Shown here piece by piece: positions 48,506 to 58,611 of a stretch of DNA of 64,000 nucleotides. The translations under genes and the position numbers were made by a program. Each line of letters starts with the position of its first letter. Within the stretch, counting starts at the first letter, position 1. Origin of the DNA: Pseudomonas fluorescens. GTDB taxonomy: Bacteria; Pseudomonadota; Gammaproteobacteria; Pseudomonadales; Pseudomonadaceae. The notes under the pieces were generated by a model, which did no database searches, was not told the DNA's origin, and was given only the letters and a program-made list of their open reading frames with translations. The stretch is taken from contig NZ_OZ024668.1 of assembly GCF_902497775.2 (NCBI RefSeq), positions 1,511,826-1,575,825 of the forward strand. Direction: 5' to 3'.

Positions 48506-50629
48506 ATGGCAGCCGAACAAACACTGGATCAACGCTACCAAGCCATCCGCACCAAATACAGCGACTACATCGAGCACACCCCGCTGAATAGCGATCACGA
48601 TTTCGTCAAAACCGGGCTGATCTGGGGAGAAGACCAAGGCAACCAGACTCCCTCAGTGTTGTTGATCGCCCTGGAACCGGGGCACTGGGACTATTCCCGC
48701 GAAGACAAGCTGGATCAACTGGCTTACGAACTGCTGGCCAGCGTCAGTGGTGACTGGCCAGTGTTTGCCCATCTGCAAGACGACAAAAACACCCGCTGCT
48801 ACAGCCTGTTTGGTGTCGATGGCAGTGATGGCACCCACTCGGTGGACGAAGTGCCTTCCATCGAGCTAATTCGCAATTACGAAAAGCTGGAAAAAGACTC
48901 GACCTTCCGCTGGTCGATGCGCATCTACACTCGCCTGATGCACCGCTTTGACGCCTTCCATGAGCAGGTCTTCCAGACCGTCAAGGATCGCGTCAACGAC
49001 AAGAACGACATCATCGAGGAAGTGGCCAAGCTGCTATTCCTTGAAACCTTCCGCGTTCATCATGGCGATGAACTCAGCTTTACCGACCACGAAGGTAAGG
49101 CCCAGCGCTTTCGCGAGGTGTTTGACCATCGCTACGTGGCCAAGCACGGTGCCAAGGCAGTCGAGCAAATCAAGGCAGCCTTTGAAGCCTTTAAAGCGCA
49201 CGAAGACTACGTGGTGGTCAGCGATGACGGTACCCGCAACGCCATCTTCCCGAGCGACTCCCACCTGCGTCTGACGCAGCCGGAAAACTACCGCACCTTG
49301 CTGGAAGCCATGCAAGACCTTGGGCCGGTCACGGACAACCAAGGCCGCATGATCGCAGGCAAAGAAGTGGGCACCCTGGCCGATGTGGCGGGCGATCTGC
49401 TGGGCCGGGTGTTCGATGTGTTCCTGCGCGCTAACTTTGAATCCAAAGGCGGCCTGGGCGTGTACCTCACGCCCAATCCGGTCAAGCAGGCCATGCTGGA
49501 AATCGCCATGCACGATATCCAGCAAGACAACGCCGCTATGGAACGCCTCACTGCTGGTGCCTTCCGCTTTTGCGACCCCACCTGCGGTTCGTTTGGCTTT
49601 GGCTCGGTGGCGCTCAGCCACATCGAAAACGTGGTCGACCATCTGGGCGGCATGAGCGATGCTCAGAAAAAGGCGCTTCAGCAAACCCTGCGCGACACCG
49701 CCTTCACCGGTGCCGATGCGGCCCCACGCATGGTGATGCTGGCCCGCGTTAACATGGCTCTGCAAGGGGCACCCAAGGCCAAGATTTTCTACACCGACAA
49801 CTCGCTCACCGCCAAGGCGTTCAAACCCAACAGCTTTGACCTGATCTGCACCAACCCGCCGTTTGGCACGCCCAAGTTCACCAGCGACAAGAAGGGCAAA
49901 GAATCCAAAGAGCGCTACGAAGCCCAGATGGAGCAAGTGTTGGGCGGCTTCCGCCCGGCCAAACTCGAAACCGAGTACGTTGCTTATTACGATTACGTCA
50001 AGAAAACCTGGCAAGACCTAGGCAATCTCGACCTAGATGAAGACGGCAGCCCCAAGTGGCCCGGCTACCGCACCGATTTGCGCAATGTCTCCGCTGGAAA
50101 AAAGGCGGTGTACAACCTGTTCCCCTCTACCAGTGGCCTGGCGCTGGGCAGCAAGCCAGACGGCAAAGGCAACTGGAAACCAGTTGGAGCCACTATCGAT
50201 CCTGCCGTGCTGTTTATCGATCGCTGCCTGCAATTACTGCGCCCCGGTGGCCGCCTGCTGATCGTGTTGCCCGACGGTGTGCTGTGTAACTCCGGCGACC
50301 GCTATGTGCGTGAGTACATCATGGGCAAGAAGGATGAAATAACCGGCCAGTTTGTCGGTGGAAAGGCCATCGTCAAGGCGGTGCTCTCCCTCCCGGCGGA
50401 CACCTTCAAGCTCTCCGGCACTGGAGCCAAGACCTCGGTGCTCTACCTGCAAAAGCGCCACGCCAGCCCTGAGCATCCCGAGCAGTTCCTGCCTGAGCCG
50501 CAAGGTGATGTGTTCATGGCGGTGGCAGAAACACTGGGCTATGTGGTGAAAAACAATATCGAGGACTACTCGGCCGGCGTGCCTAATGATCTCGATAAGA
50601 TTGTTGGCGCTTATAAGCGGGGTGAGTGA
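48506..50629 (+). CDS. N6-adenine DNA methyltransferase (HsdM-like)
   Basis: The 707-aa protein has an N-terminal helical domain and the gamma-type methylase motifs: motif I CDPTCGSFGFG (356-366, usually DPACGSGGF) and motif IV NPPF (450-453), with FESKGGLGVYLTPNPV (about 311-326) matching the HsdM pre-motif. It should methylate adenine when paired with the adjacent S-like subunit, marking host DNA as self. The stop overlaps the next start (TGATG). Confidence 0.9.
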   Translation: MAAEQTLDQRYQAIRTKYSDYIEHTPLNSDHDFVKTGLIWGEDQGNQTPSVLLIALEPGHWDYSREDKLDQLAYELLASVSGDWPVFAHLQDDKNTRCYSLFGVDGSDGTHSVDEVPSIELIRNYEKLEKDSTFRWSMRIYTRLMHRFDAFHEQVFQTVKDRVNDKNDIIEEVAKLLFLETFRVHHGDELSFTDHEGKAQRFREVFDHRYVAKHGAKAVEQIKAAFEAFKAHEDYVVVSDDGTRNAIFPSDSHLRLTQPENYRTLLEAMQDLGPVTDNQGRMIAGKEVGTLADVAGDLLGRVFDVFLRANFESKGGLGVYLTPNPVKQAMLEIAMHDIQQDNAAMERLTAGAFRFCDPTCGSFGFGSVALSHIENVVDHLGGMSDAQKKALQQTLRDTAFTGADAAPRMVMLARVNMALQGAPKAKIFYTDNSLTAKAFKPNSFDLICTNPPFGTPKFTSDKKGKESKERYEAQMEQVLGGFRPAKLETEYVAYYDYVKKTWQDLGNLDLDEDGSPKWPGYRTDLRNVSAGKKAVYNLFPSTSGLALGSKPDGKGNWKPVGATIDPAVLFIDRCLQLLRPGGRLLIVLPDGVLCNSGDRYVREYIMGKKDEITGQFVGGKAIVKAVLSLPADTFKLSGTGAKTSVLYLQKRHASPEHPEQFLPEPQGDVFMAVAETLGYVVKNNIEDYSAGVPNDLDKIVGAYKRGE

Positions 50630-52140
50630 TGTATACGGTGAAAATTAAGCCTGACATCCTCGAGCATCGACTTGATTGTGGTTTCTATAATCCTGTAGGG
50701 CTCAGTGCTACCGAAAAGCTGCACTCCAGTGTAGAGGTAAAAAAAATATTTGAGCTGGTAGATAAAAAAAGAAAAATAACCAACGGTGTTCGCGGTCCCG
50801 AGTGGGCGATTTCTGTATATAAGTTAATCCGCCTGCAAGATTGCAATTATTGGATGGTTAATTCTGATGATGCGGCCTCTATTTCAAAAATTCAGTTTGA
50901 AGAGAATCGACGCTGCAAGCTAAGAGTTAACGACATTGTTGTCGCGATAGGCGGGTATATTGGCAACGCCGCAGTGGTGGTAAAACAATGCGAGGCAGTT
51001 ATAGGGCAGCACAGCGCGGTGCTGCCAGAGCCGGAGCAGGTCGGCGTAGACTCACGATTTTTGGTTGCATATCTCAACTCGAAATTTGCAGAAGCTATTT
51101 TTTCAAGATACGTGTCTGGCACGGTTCAAGCCGGCATAAATTTAGAAGATCTTCGCGACTTACCTGCTCCAAGCCCAAATAGCACTGTCCAAAAATATAT
51201 TGGCGACAAAGTCCGCCAAGCTGAGCGGCTGCGGGCTTGGGAAAAGAGTCTAGAGATAAAACTGGATTCGTTCACGCAGCGTTATCAACCAGAGCAAAAA
51301 ACACCTTCAAGTCTGGCATCGATGGTCTCACCTGACCTGATGACGGATATGCTCACCGCGACTACTTACCGCGATCATTACATCAAGAATCAGAAAAACC
51401 TACGTGCCAAAGCAAAAACTACATCCATCTCTCATTTTCTTCAAAGCGTTACAAATGGATTCGATGAGCGAGATGAATTGGCAGAGGGTCTGCCCTATGT
51501 GAAAGTGGCAGATGTCCATGCTGGGTACATCAATGTGAAGAATGCACCCAAAATCAGAATCTCGGCGCTGGATGATGCCAGCACAAAGCAGAAGCCAAAA
51601 CAGGGAGACCTTTTGTTAACCAGAAAGGGGACTTTCGGGGTCGCTGCTGTGGTGATGGAGTCTACTGATTTTCTGTGCTCAAGCGAGGTTTTTTCGTGTA
51701 AACCGAAAAAAACAGAGTTCATGCCAATACTTTCTTGGTTTTTGAACTCCCCAGCAGGGAATATGCAGTTCTGGCAGTTCTCTACGGGCACTACCATGCC
51801 GGGAATTAACCAAGAAAATTTGGGCAATATACTAATTCCTGATTTTTCAGATGTTGACTTGGATGGCTTCAATTCACTTCACGAATTGCGGCACAAGGCA
51901 AAGAAAAATTCAGAGCTGCTGACAGAGTCAGCCAAGCTTCTCGTCGAAGCCTTAATCGAAGGCCAGCTCATTGAAACCGAGCTGGTAGCCGCCGAACAAG
52001 CCCTGCAAGCCGGTAACGACCAGCTTGATCGTCGCATACTGAATCGACTGAAAACCGATGGCATCGACGGCCAAAGGCCTGCACTGTTTGCTGATCTGGA
52101 CGAGCTTTACCACTTGCTCACACAAGCCCAGGGGGATTGA
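50629..52140 (+). CDS. Type I-like specificity subunit (HsdS-like)
   Basis: The 503-aa protein has two target-recognition halves: about 1-200 (...LRVNDIVVAIGGYIGNAAVV ... GTVQAGINLEDLRDLPAPSP) and 250-400 (KQGDLLLTRKGTFGVAAVVM ... STGTTMPGINQENLGNILIP), each followed by a helical spacer. These are hallmarks of HsdS. It is AT-richer than the methylase, as expected for swapped recognition domains. The start is ATG at 50629 or GTG at 50626, both coupled to the methylase stop. Confidence 0.88.
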   Translation: MYTVKIKPDILEHRLDCGFYNPVGLSATEKLHSSVEVKKIFELVDKKRKITNGVRGPEWAISVYKLIRLQDCNYWMVNSDDAASISKIQFEENRRCKLRVNDIVVAIGGYIGNAAVVVKQCEAVIGQHSAVLPEPEQVGVDSRFLVAYLNSKFAEAIFSRYVSGTVQAGINLEDLRDLPAPSPNSTVQKYIGDKVRQAERLRAWEKSLEIKLDSFTQRYQPEQKTPSSLASMVSPDLMTDMLTATTYRDHYIKNQKNLRAKAKTTSISHFLQSVTNGFDERDELAEGLPYVKVADVHAGYINVKNAPKIRISALDDASTKQKPKQGDLLLTRKGTFGVAAVVMESTDFLCSSEVFSCKPKKTEFMPILSWFLNSPAGNMQFWQFSTGTTMPGINQENLGNILIPDFSDVDLDGFNSLHELRHKAKKNSELLTESAKLLVEALIEGQLIETELVAAEQALQAGNDQLDRRILNRLKTDGIDGQRPALFADLDELYHLLTQAQGD

Positions 52141-53501
52141 TGACCAGTCCCCATGCCACATCCCTGACGCAAACAGCCGCCTTGATCCCGCGCTTACGAG
52201 CCTTGCTCACGACGGGATGTATGGCTGGCGTTGACTATGAGTGCGACGGCTCGGCGCTGCTCTGCAACCTGGCTCACCCGGTAGAGACAGAGGGGGCTGG
52301 CGACCAAGGTAACGGCAAAGTAGCTGGGGGCGCTTTAGCTGGCGCGGGCGCGCAGAATCATCAGTACCCTAGCACGGGTTGGATCATCAGCCAGCGCTTG
52401 CTGGCCGTGCGCCCGGCCCTGGCGTCTGACGCCGAGCTGCTCTGCTCTCTCCTGGCACAGCAGTCCGAGGTACGCGATGCATGGTTGGCGATTGCCGCTG
52501 CGCGCTGTAAAGAGGCAGGGCAAATGGCTGCGCAATCGGCTGCCGTAACGGCGGCTCAGGGGAACGCACCGCTGGTGGAATTAGTATCTGGCTTGGGGCC
52601 AGCAGCTGCCTGGGTGGAAGCGACCTTGGAAAGCGCGCGACTCACTGCCAGCCCCTACGCTGCGCTTGAGCGGGATTTGCTGGGCGTGAGCTTTGAGCAG
52701 GCGGCAGCAACGCCTGCACTGGTGCGTATTTTGGCTGTCGCCGCCCAGTTGGCCGCGTTTGCCGATGCGCTCCCTCCCTTACCCAAAGTGGACGCCTGCG
52801 GCATCCATGCGCAGCAGAATTGGGTACTGGGACGACTGTTGGCATTGCCCGTTGTACTGGACCTTGCCGATCAAAAGCCAGCCATCGATGCGCACGTGAT
52901 CTTGCAGGGTGGCTTGGTGCCTGCAATACCAGAAGGCCAAACCACCATGAACTGGGTGTTGGCCCAGCCCTGGGCGCTGCTGCTAGCCATGCTGGTGTTT
53001 GCGCAGGACGCCTGGCGCGCAGAAAACCGCGGCGGTTTACTACTGGAGCTGCCTGCAGGTCAGAACGCTTTTGCGCCTGCTGAAATTGCCGTCACAGTAA
53101 TTGGCACTGAGGGCGACGAGGTGCGCTGTGGCACGCTGGCCGACCTGCTGTTGGGCATGCTGGCAAGGCTGGGTGTGGCCTGCTTTCCGCAGCAGCCCTC
53201 GGCTTCCGAATTGAATGCGCAACTGTCACCGCTGGTGGGCTTGTTGCTCAAGCACGCGGTCTGGCGTTATCAGGACGGGGCCAGTAGCCAACTAGGCCAG
53301 TTCCAGATTCATCCGCTGCTTTCTGATCAGTGCTACAGCCTGCCCGCGAGCCGGGTGTTCAACCGCACCGGCAAGTTGCTGTGGCAGGCCGCACGCTTGG
53401 CTGCCGAGGCACTGTATCAGGACTACAAGAAAGTCTATCAACACCGTTCCGTCCGCGAACCGGAGGCGGCGTATGTGGTTCAGGGGGAACCTACTGCATG
53501 A
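52140..53501 (+). CDS. Unknown defence-operon protein (453 aa)
   Basis: The ATG at 52140 overlaps the stop of the specificity gene (TGATG) and the stop overlaps the next gene (ATGA). The 453-aa protein is rich in Ala and Leu, mostly helical, with no membrane segment, nucleotide motif or nuclease signature that I can see. Strict coupling to the S subunit and the giant ATPase suggests a structural or adaptor subunit in equal amounts to its neighbours. I do not recognise the family. Confidence 0.8.
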   Translation: MTSPHATSLTQTAALIPRLRALLTTGCMAGVDYECDGSALLCNLAHPVETEGAGDQGNGKVAGGALAGAGAQNHQYPSTGWIISQRLLAVRPALASDAELLCSLLAQQSEVRDAWLAIAAARCKEAGQMAAQSAAVTAAQGNAPLVELVSGLGPAAAWVEATLESARLTASPYAALERDLLGVSFEQAAATPALVRILAVAAQLAAFADALPPLPKVDACGIHAQQNWVLGRLLALPVVLDLADQKPAIDAHVILQGGLVPAIPEGQTTMNWVLAQPWALLLAMLVFAQDAWRAENRGGLLLELPAGQNAFAPAEIAVTVIGTEGDEVRCGTLADLLLGMLARLGVACFPQQPSASELNAQLSPLVGLLLKHAVWRYQDGASSQLGQFQIHPLLSDQCYSLPASRVFNRTGKLLWQAARLAAEALYQDYKKVYQHRSVREPEAAYVVQGEPTA

Positions 53502-56500
53502 ATAAAACCGATCAGCTTACCGCCGCCGATATTGTCGACCTGGCCCGTCTCCATAGCTGGGCAGCCACCGGTGTTTCTGATTATCCGCCGCGTGATCCCT
53601 TGGTTGGTCAGAGTCGCTTCTTCAAACGCTATCGCACCTTCATCCACACGGTGGATCAGGATGCGGACAACTTTGCCCATGTATTTGCGGTGGAGGCGGA
53701 ATGGGGGCGCGGTAAATCGCGCCTGGGCCATGAGCTGATCGCCCAGATCAACGATTGTTCCAAAGGCTGGTTTGTACGCGAAGACGGTGCGCAGCTTGAA
53801 GATAAAAAGCTGTTTGATCAGGCCACGCAAGACAAGTACCTGGCGCTGTACATCCGATACTCCCAAGTCGCCTCTGACTACCAGAACTCGGACAACTGGT
53901 TTGGCTTTGGGCTTTATAGGGCGCTGCTTCCGCTGGCGACAGGCAAGTTTGATGGTTCGATTCAAAGCAAAATTGCCGAGCAGGCACTGCATCGTTTAAA
54001 TCCGGCGGGCTTCGACTCTCAACAGCTGGCGCAATGCCTAGAGCTGGATCAGGCCCACTCTGAAGAGTCACTCTACGAAGAAGAAGGCTTGGTTGTGCGC
54101 CTGGTGCAGGCTGCCTACAGCTATCTGGAAAAATTTGGTATCGGCTATGTGCTGGTAGTGCTGGACGAGCTGGAAACCGTGGCCGAGGCGGCCACCTTTG
54201 GATTGGAGCAAGACGACGCCAAGCGCCTCGATGGCCAAGCCATCCGCCTGATTGGCAAAGCCATCAAGGAGGAGGACCCACGACGCAAGCTGCCTTGGCT
54301 GCGTTATGTGGCTTTGTGCTCGCCCTTGCTGGGCCAGCAGTTGCGGGAGATTCAATCCGTCGCTCGCCGTTTTGAGCTGGTGGAGCTGGAGCACAATGCC
54401 TTTGCCGATGTGTCTGACTATGTGGTCCAGCTCAAGGTCGAGCGCAAGTTGGCACACGACTACCCCACAGGGCTGGTTGAAGCCGCCTACGCCATGAGCG
54501 GAGCCAACTTTGGTTGGTTCAACGTGATCATGGCCAATGTGGATGCGGTGCTGGCTCAGTACGCAGCAGTGGGTAAGCAAGTCACCGATATGGGCGTGCT
54601 GTTCGATGCGGTGGTTGAGAGCTCTGGCCGTGTCGCTGAGCATGTGCTGGATAAGCACGCCATCGAGGGCATCAAGACTGGTGATCACGATCTGCGCGCC
54701 ATCGCGCAGTCGTTGCTGTACGGCCAACTGCCTGTATCACTGGATGCCGCATCCGCGCGCTGCAAAGAGCTGTTGCAGCTGACCAATGAGGATGGCGAAC
54801 CGGTCGCCAGCCTGTATCGCAAGATGCCTTTTGACGCGCTCCAATGCCGCCAGGCGCTGGAAGAGGCCAAGTTCAAACGAGAAAAGGACGAATGGCTGTA
54901 CCCCGCTGTCGAGCAGGCACTCAGCCTCACTGCCTTGCTGCAAAACCTGCGTACCTTTGCCATCAATGAGGCCGAGAAAGATGTGCTGCTGATGCCGCTG
55001 TCGCGCGGGGAGTTCAAGCATCTATTGAGTTTGCTCTACGACCACCCTGCGGTGGAGTTTGCCGCCGACGCTCTGTGGCAAAAGCTGATTGGTGGCGACC
55101 AGTTCATTCCGAATGAAGAGGCCACGCATATTGGCCCTAGCGTGGCCATGTTGCTGCGATTGGACTTGCGCTACAGCAACCAGCAACACAATTCGATGAT
55201 CTTCCGCGACCCGGCGGATGCGGCTGTGCACGAAGCCGCGATGAAGACCTTCTTGCAGGCCAGCGGCCACAACCCGGGCCTGCGCTGGACGGCACGTCTG
55301 ATGGGTTTAATGCGTTTGCTGGACAAGAATTGGCAGTACGCACGGACGGGGCTCTCCAACAAAGAGAATCTGCACATTCAAACCAGCCCACGTGGGCAAG
55401 GCGCAGGCCAGCGTGGTGGCTTGTTGTATTGCGAGGGGTTGAAGCTGCACCCGGACAATCTGGCTTGGTTTGCCTGGGTGAACAACCGTGAGGAGCTGGA
55501 GCGCCTGCATCAATTTGCGGCAATGCGCCATACCGATGAAGGGCGCTTCCCTGTGATGGCTTTCACGGCTTCCACCCACTTGATGGAGCAGTACAACCGT
55601 GGCGATGTCAGTGAAAAGCTCAAAGACCATCTACTGCTCTATTACCTGAACCCCAGCGAAGTGGACCAGCTAGAACGCATCGGCCTCTCGGCCGAGCAAT
55701 GCAAGGGCTTGGTACTGGATGAGGCACGACTGACCAGCAAGTTCAAGAACAAGCTCAACGCCCTGCGTGACTTTGCCTATCAAGCGATCCATCAATGGCG
55801 TGCCCGCTTGAATGAGCGCGGGTTGATTGCTTGGCCGCTCAAGCCAACCGGCAAGATCAACGCGCAAGATCGCGATCTGTTGCTGCAGGCCTGGACCTTG
55901 TTTGTGTTCAAGGAGCCGACCCTTTCTGGTCTGAATGATCTGGAAACCAGGCACGGTATTGATGCCGAAGAAGTGGCATCGCTGATGCAACGCCTGGCTT
56001 TGCCAAGCAAGCTGCTCAGTCTCGGTTTTGCTTTGCACGAGCATGCAGGCTTGTTTAGCGATTTGGCCAATCCGCAGCAGGCGCAAGCAAAGTTCCCCTT
56101 CTTCATGGCGCATATAGCAAACCCTGCCAGCGCACAGGAATGGACACTGGAGAAGGCCAAGCGCGACTGGTACTGGGGCTACCTGCAACATGCCAGCGTG
56201 ACAGCCAAGAACGTGTTCGATGACTGGATGTGGTGGTGCGGGGAGTTGCATTTGTTGCAGCTGAAGGATGCCACGGCTGCTACAGCCAAATGGCAAAGCC
56301 TGCCACGGGCCAAATTGGATAACGCCATCAATGAGGCGCAGAACTGGTTTAACGGCAACGGTGCTGACGGCTACAAGGCTGTGGTTGCCAAGTTGGAACG
56401 TGTTTTCGGCTATGACCGCATCCCTGGGCTCTTCGCACCCTTGGGCAAGTCACCCACCGGCACTGAAACGGTGGAAGCGCACGAATTGCTCAAAGCGGCC

Positions 56501-57784
56501 CGCTCTGCCTTTGACGCGCTGAAGGTCGGCGAAGAAGCGCTCGCCTTGCATGGTGCCGATGCTTTGTCTGCTATTGCTGACAAGATACCCACTCTGCTCG
56601 CCGGACGCTTTGAGGTGCTGCAGCGCGTTGCGGGTGTCAAACCTGAGCACGTGCCTGAAATTACCTTGGGCAATATCAATACCCTGCGCCTCGACGATAA
56701 GAGCCAATCGCTCTATCAGCGCATTGAACAGGCCCGGCTGTTTGCAGATTATGTGGAAAAGGCGGCTACTCAAATCAAGCAAGGCATCGATCATCTGATC
56801 ACCGACATCGAAGCCGATGCAAAGAATCTGGCTTTCTTCCCGCGTAGCTTGTTCACCCTGTCGCTACAGACGGTGACCAACATTCTTGATGGGGCTTTGC
56901 AGCAACACAACGCCAGCGGCACTGCGGCGGCAGAGGGTACTGCGAGCTCAGACACCTTGCTGCATTACCTGCGCTCACTTCAACTGGACAAGGCGGCGGA
57001 TCGCCTGCGCCTGCTCGCCGAGGAAGCGGGCGTCAATATCGACAATGGAACGGCTTTGGGGCTTGCCGATAACCTTGGCTGCATTGCCAGTAGCTATCGA
57101 GTAGGCAAGAAAAAATTTGTTGAGATCACCGGGTACCTCGCGGAATTGCAAACACGATGTGCAGAAGCTGCACGCGTTTTGGAGCCCATGCCTGCGGATT
57201 ACTCGGCGCCAGAACACGCACAAGAGCTAGCAACGCTCGCTCAAAAACTAGTGTTAATTGGCGATGCGTTTGAGGACTTGGCTGACTTGGCCAAGAACGA
57301 GCGTGAAAAGTTTCGCGAGCAAGCACGCAAGGGGCAGTTCAGTGCCATCCGCGACATCCCTGACCGGTTGCTCAACCCCATTCACTCTCAGTTGCACAGC
57401 GTTGGTGGCGCCATCAGCAAGGTTGAAAACACGATCCTGTCGCATCGCGAGACCTTGGTGAGTCAGACCAATGAGCGCTATCTTCCAGTGCTGATGCCAC
57501 TGTTCAGTGCTTGCAACGAAGCTGCGCCAGCTGCAATTAGCCTAAGTAGCGTATCTCCACTCTCCTTGCATGAGCTGCATGTGACGATAGATGTGCAGCA
57601 ATTGCAGTGGGAAGCCAAAGCGACTCAGTTTTTAAGCGGGACAGGTCTTGACTTCTCGAGCTGGCAAGATTTGGCGAAGGCGATAGCCGAGGGCAAAAGC
57701 CCAGTACTGTCGCAACCCGCTCAAGAGGCTTTGGTGGCCAAGGGCATCCTGAAAATGAAGCTCTATTTCGGGGGGGAAGCGTGA
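53498..57784 (+). CDS. Giant P-loop ATPase (1428 aa)
   Basis: From the ATG at 53498 the protein has a Walker A AEWGRGKS at 67-74 and a Walker B LVVLDELE at 219-226, followed by a long helical body with no other recognised motif. The layout (ATPase head then ~1100 residues) recalls the BrxC/PglY class of defence ATPases, although similarity beyond the P-loop is not visible. It is probably the motor or signal-transducing scaffold of the system. It ends in GTGA, coupling to the next gene. Confidence 0.82.
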   Translation: MNKTDQLTAADIVDLARLHSWAATGVSDYPPRDPLVGQSRFFKRYRTFIHTVDQDADNFAHVFAVEAEWGRGKSRLGHELIAQINDCSKGWFVREDGAQLEDKKLFDQATQDKYLALYIRYSQVASDYQNSDNWFGFGLYRALLPLATGKFDGSIQSKIAEQALHRLNPAGFDSQQLAQCLELDQAHSEESLYEEEGLVVRLVQAAYSYLEKFGIGYVLVVLDELETVAEAATFGLEQDDAKRLDGQAIRLIGKAIKEEDPRRKLPWLRYVALCSPLLGQQLREIQSVARRFELVELEHNAFADVSDYVVQLKVERKLAHDYPTGLVEAAYAMSGANFGWFNVIMANVDAVLAQYAAVGKQVTDMGVLFDAVVESSGRVAEHVLDKHAIEGIKTGDHDLRAIAQSLLYGQLPVSLDAASARCKELLQLTNEDGEPVASLYRKMPFDALQCRQALEEAKFKREKDEWLYPAVEQALSLTALLQNLRTFAINEAEKDVLLMPLSRGEFKHLLSLLYDHPAVEFAADALWQKLIGGDQFIPNEEATHIGPSVAMLLRLDLRYSNQQHNSMIFRDPADAAVHEAAMKTFLQASGHNPGLRWTARLMGLMRLLDKNWQYARTGLSNKENLHIQTSPRGQGAGQRGGLLYCEGLKLHPDNLAWFAWVNNREELERLHQFAAMRHTDEGRFPVMAFTASTHLMEQYNRGDVSEKLKDHLLLYYLNPSEVDQLERIGLSAEQCKGLVLDEARLTSKFKNKLNALRDFAYQAIHQWRARLNERGLIAWPLKPTGKINAQDRDLLLQAWTLFVFKEPTLSGLNDLETRHGIDAEEVASLMQRLALPSKLLSLGFALHEHAGLFSDLANPQQAQAKFPFFMAHIANPASAQEWTLEKAKRDWYWGYLQHASVTAKNVFDDWMWWCGELHLLQLKDATAATAKWQSLPRAKLDNAINEAQNWFNGNGADGYKAVVAKLERVFGYDRIPGLFAPLGKSPTGTETVEAHELLKAARSAFDALKVGEEALALHGADALSAIADKIPTLLAGRFEVLQRVAGVKPEHVPEITLGNINTLRLDDKSQSLYQRIEQARLFADYVEKAATQIKQGIDHLITDIEADAKNLAFFPRSLFTLSLQTVTNILDGALQQHNASGTAAAEGTASSDTLLHYLRSLQLDKAADRLRLLAEEAGVNIDNGTALGLADNLGCIASSYRVGKKKFVEITGYLAELQTRCAEAARVLEPMPADYSAPEHAQELATLAQKLVLIGDAFEDLADLAKNEREKFREQARKGQFSAIRDIPDRLLNPIHSQLHSVGGAISKVENTILSHRETLVSQTNERYLPVLMPLFSACNEAAPAAISLSSVSPLSLHELHVTIDVQQLQWEAKATQFLSGTGLDFSSWQDLAKAIAEGKSPVLSQPAQEALVAKGILKMKLYFGGEA

Positions 57785-58608
57785 AGCTTTATTTGACTCC
57801 GGAATTGCAGGCACACCGCAGAGGGCGTTTCTTGGCCAGCTTGCTGGGAATCCCTCGGTCATCTCAGCTTGGCTTGCCGAAGACCGGTTTTGTATTGATG
57901 ACAGGCGATGCTTTGCAAGCCTCGAGAGAGACTCAGGAGGAATGTGCTGCCTGGGTACGCCAACCCGGTTGTTCACTGCTGCTGCTACCGCCATACCAGG
58001 AAGGGAGTATTTTTCATTTTCTGGACTGGGTGGTTGAGTTGGCCCAGTCCAATTCACTAGCCGCCAAACAGGCATCGCTTGCGAGCATGCTAGAGGGCGA
58101 GGTGGCGTTCAATCTGCGTGGGATAGATGGCGCTTGTACAGGGGAAATGACGCCGGGGGAGCTGACTGGCCATACACGCTATTGGAAGGCACACTCCAAT
58201 AGCGGCCTGATCGCTGCCACAACGCTACCGCTTTGGTCCATCAGTTTGTTGGATCAGGCGTCGTTGGTTCATGACTTTCTGGCCAATATTGAGCGGCATT
58301 GTGGGTTACCCTCTGTTAGTGCCGAAGAAATAAAGCCCCAAGAAAATGATGCGATACGCCCGGAGGATGTCACCGTGTTGGTGTTCTGCTACGGATTCAA
58401 TGTCGCGGCGGCCGAGGGCATGCTAAGCAGGTTGAAGGCATATGCCGTGCCGCTGTTGAACTTGGCCAGCTTCGATTTGCCGGAAAGCATGGTTCGCCTT
58501 AGAAATGCCGGGCTGATCAATGAACATGGATTAACTGAGCAGGGATTAGTCTATCTGATGGGGTGTAGATACTGGGCATTTGCCGAAAGCTTGAGAAATG
58601 AGGCCTAG
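57781..58608 (+). CDS. Unknown defence-operon protein (275 aa)
   Basis: A GTG start overlaps the ATPase stop. The 275-aa protein has an alternating strand-helix N-terminal half (GFVLMTGDALQASRETQ, CSLLLLPPYQEGS) and a C-terminal segment like a winged helix (SMVRLRNAGLINEHGLTEQGLVYL). No catalytic motif is recognised. The next gene starts 3 bp after its stop. Confidence 0.75.
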   Translation: MKLYLTPELQAHRRGRFLASLLGIPRSSQLGLPKTGFVLMTGDALQASRETQEECAAWVRQPGCSLLLLPPYQEGSIFHFLDWVVELAQSNSLAAKQASLASMLEGEVAFNLRGIDGACTGEMTPGELTGHTRYWKAHSNSGLIAATTLPLWSISLLDQASLVHDFLANIERHCGLPSVSAEEIKPQENDAIRPEDVTVLVFCYGFNVAAAEGMLSRLKAYAVPLLNLASFDLPESMVRLRNAGLINEHGLTEQGLVYLMGCRYWAFAESLRNEA

Positions 58609-58611
58609 CCA

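Noticed and set aside
48506..52140. Ordinary type I restriction-modification system
   Set aside because: Methylase and specificity genes are present, but there is no HsdR motor-nuclease, and the pair is embedded in a coupled multi-ATPase/kinase operon.
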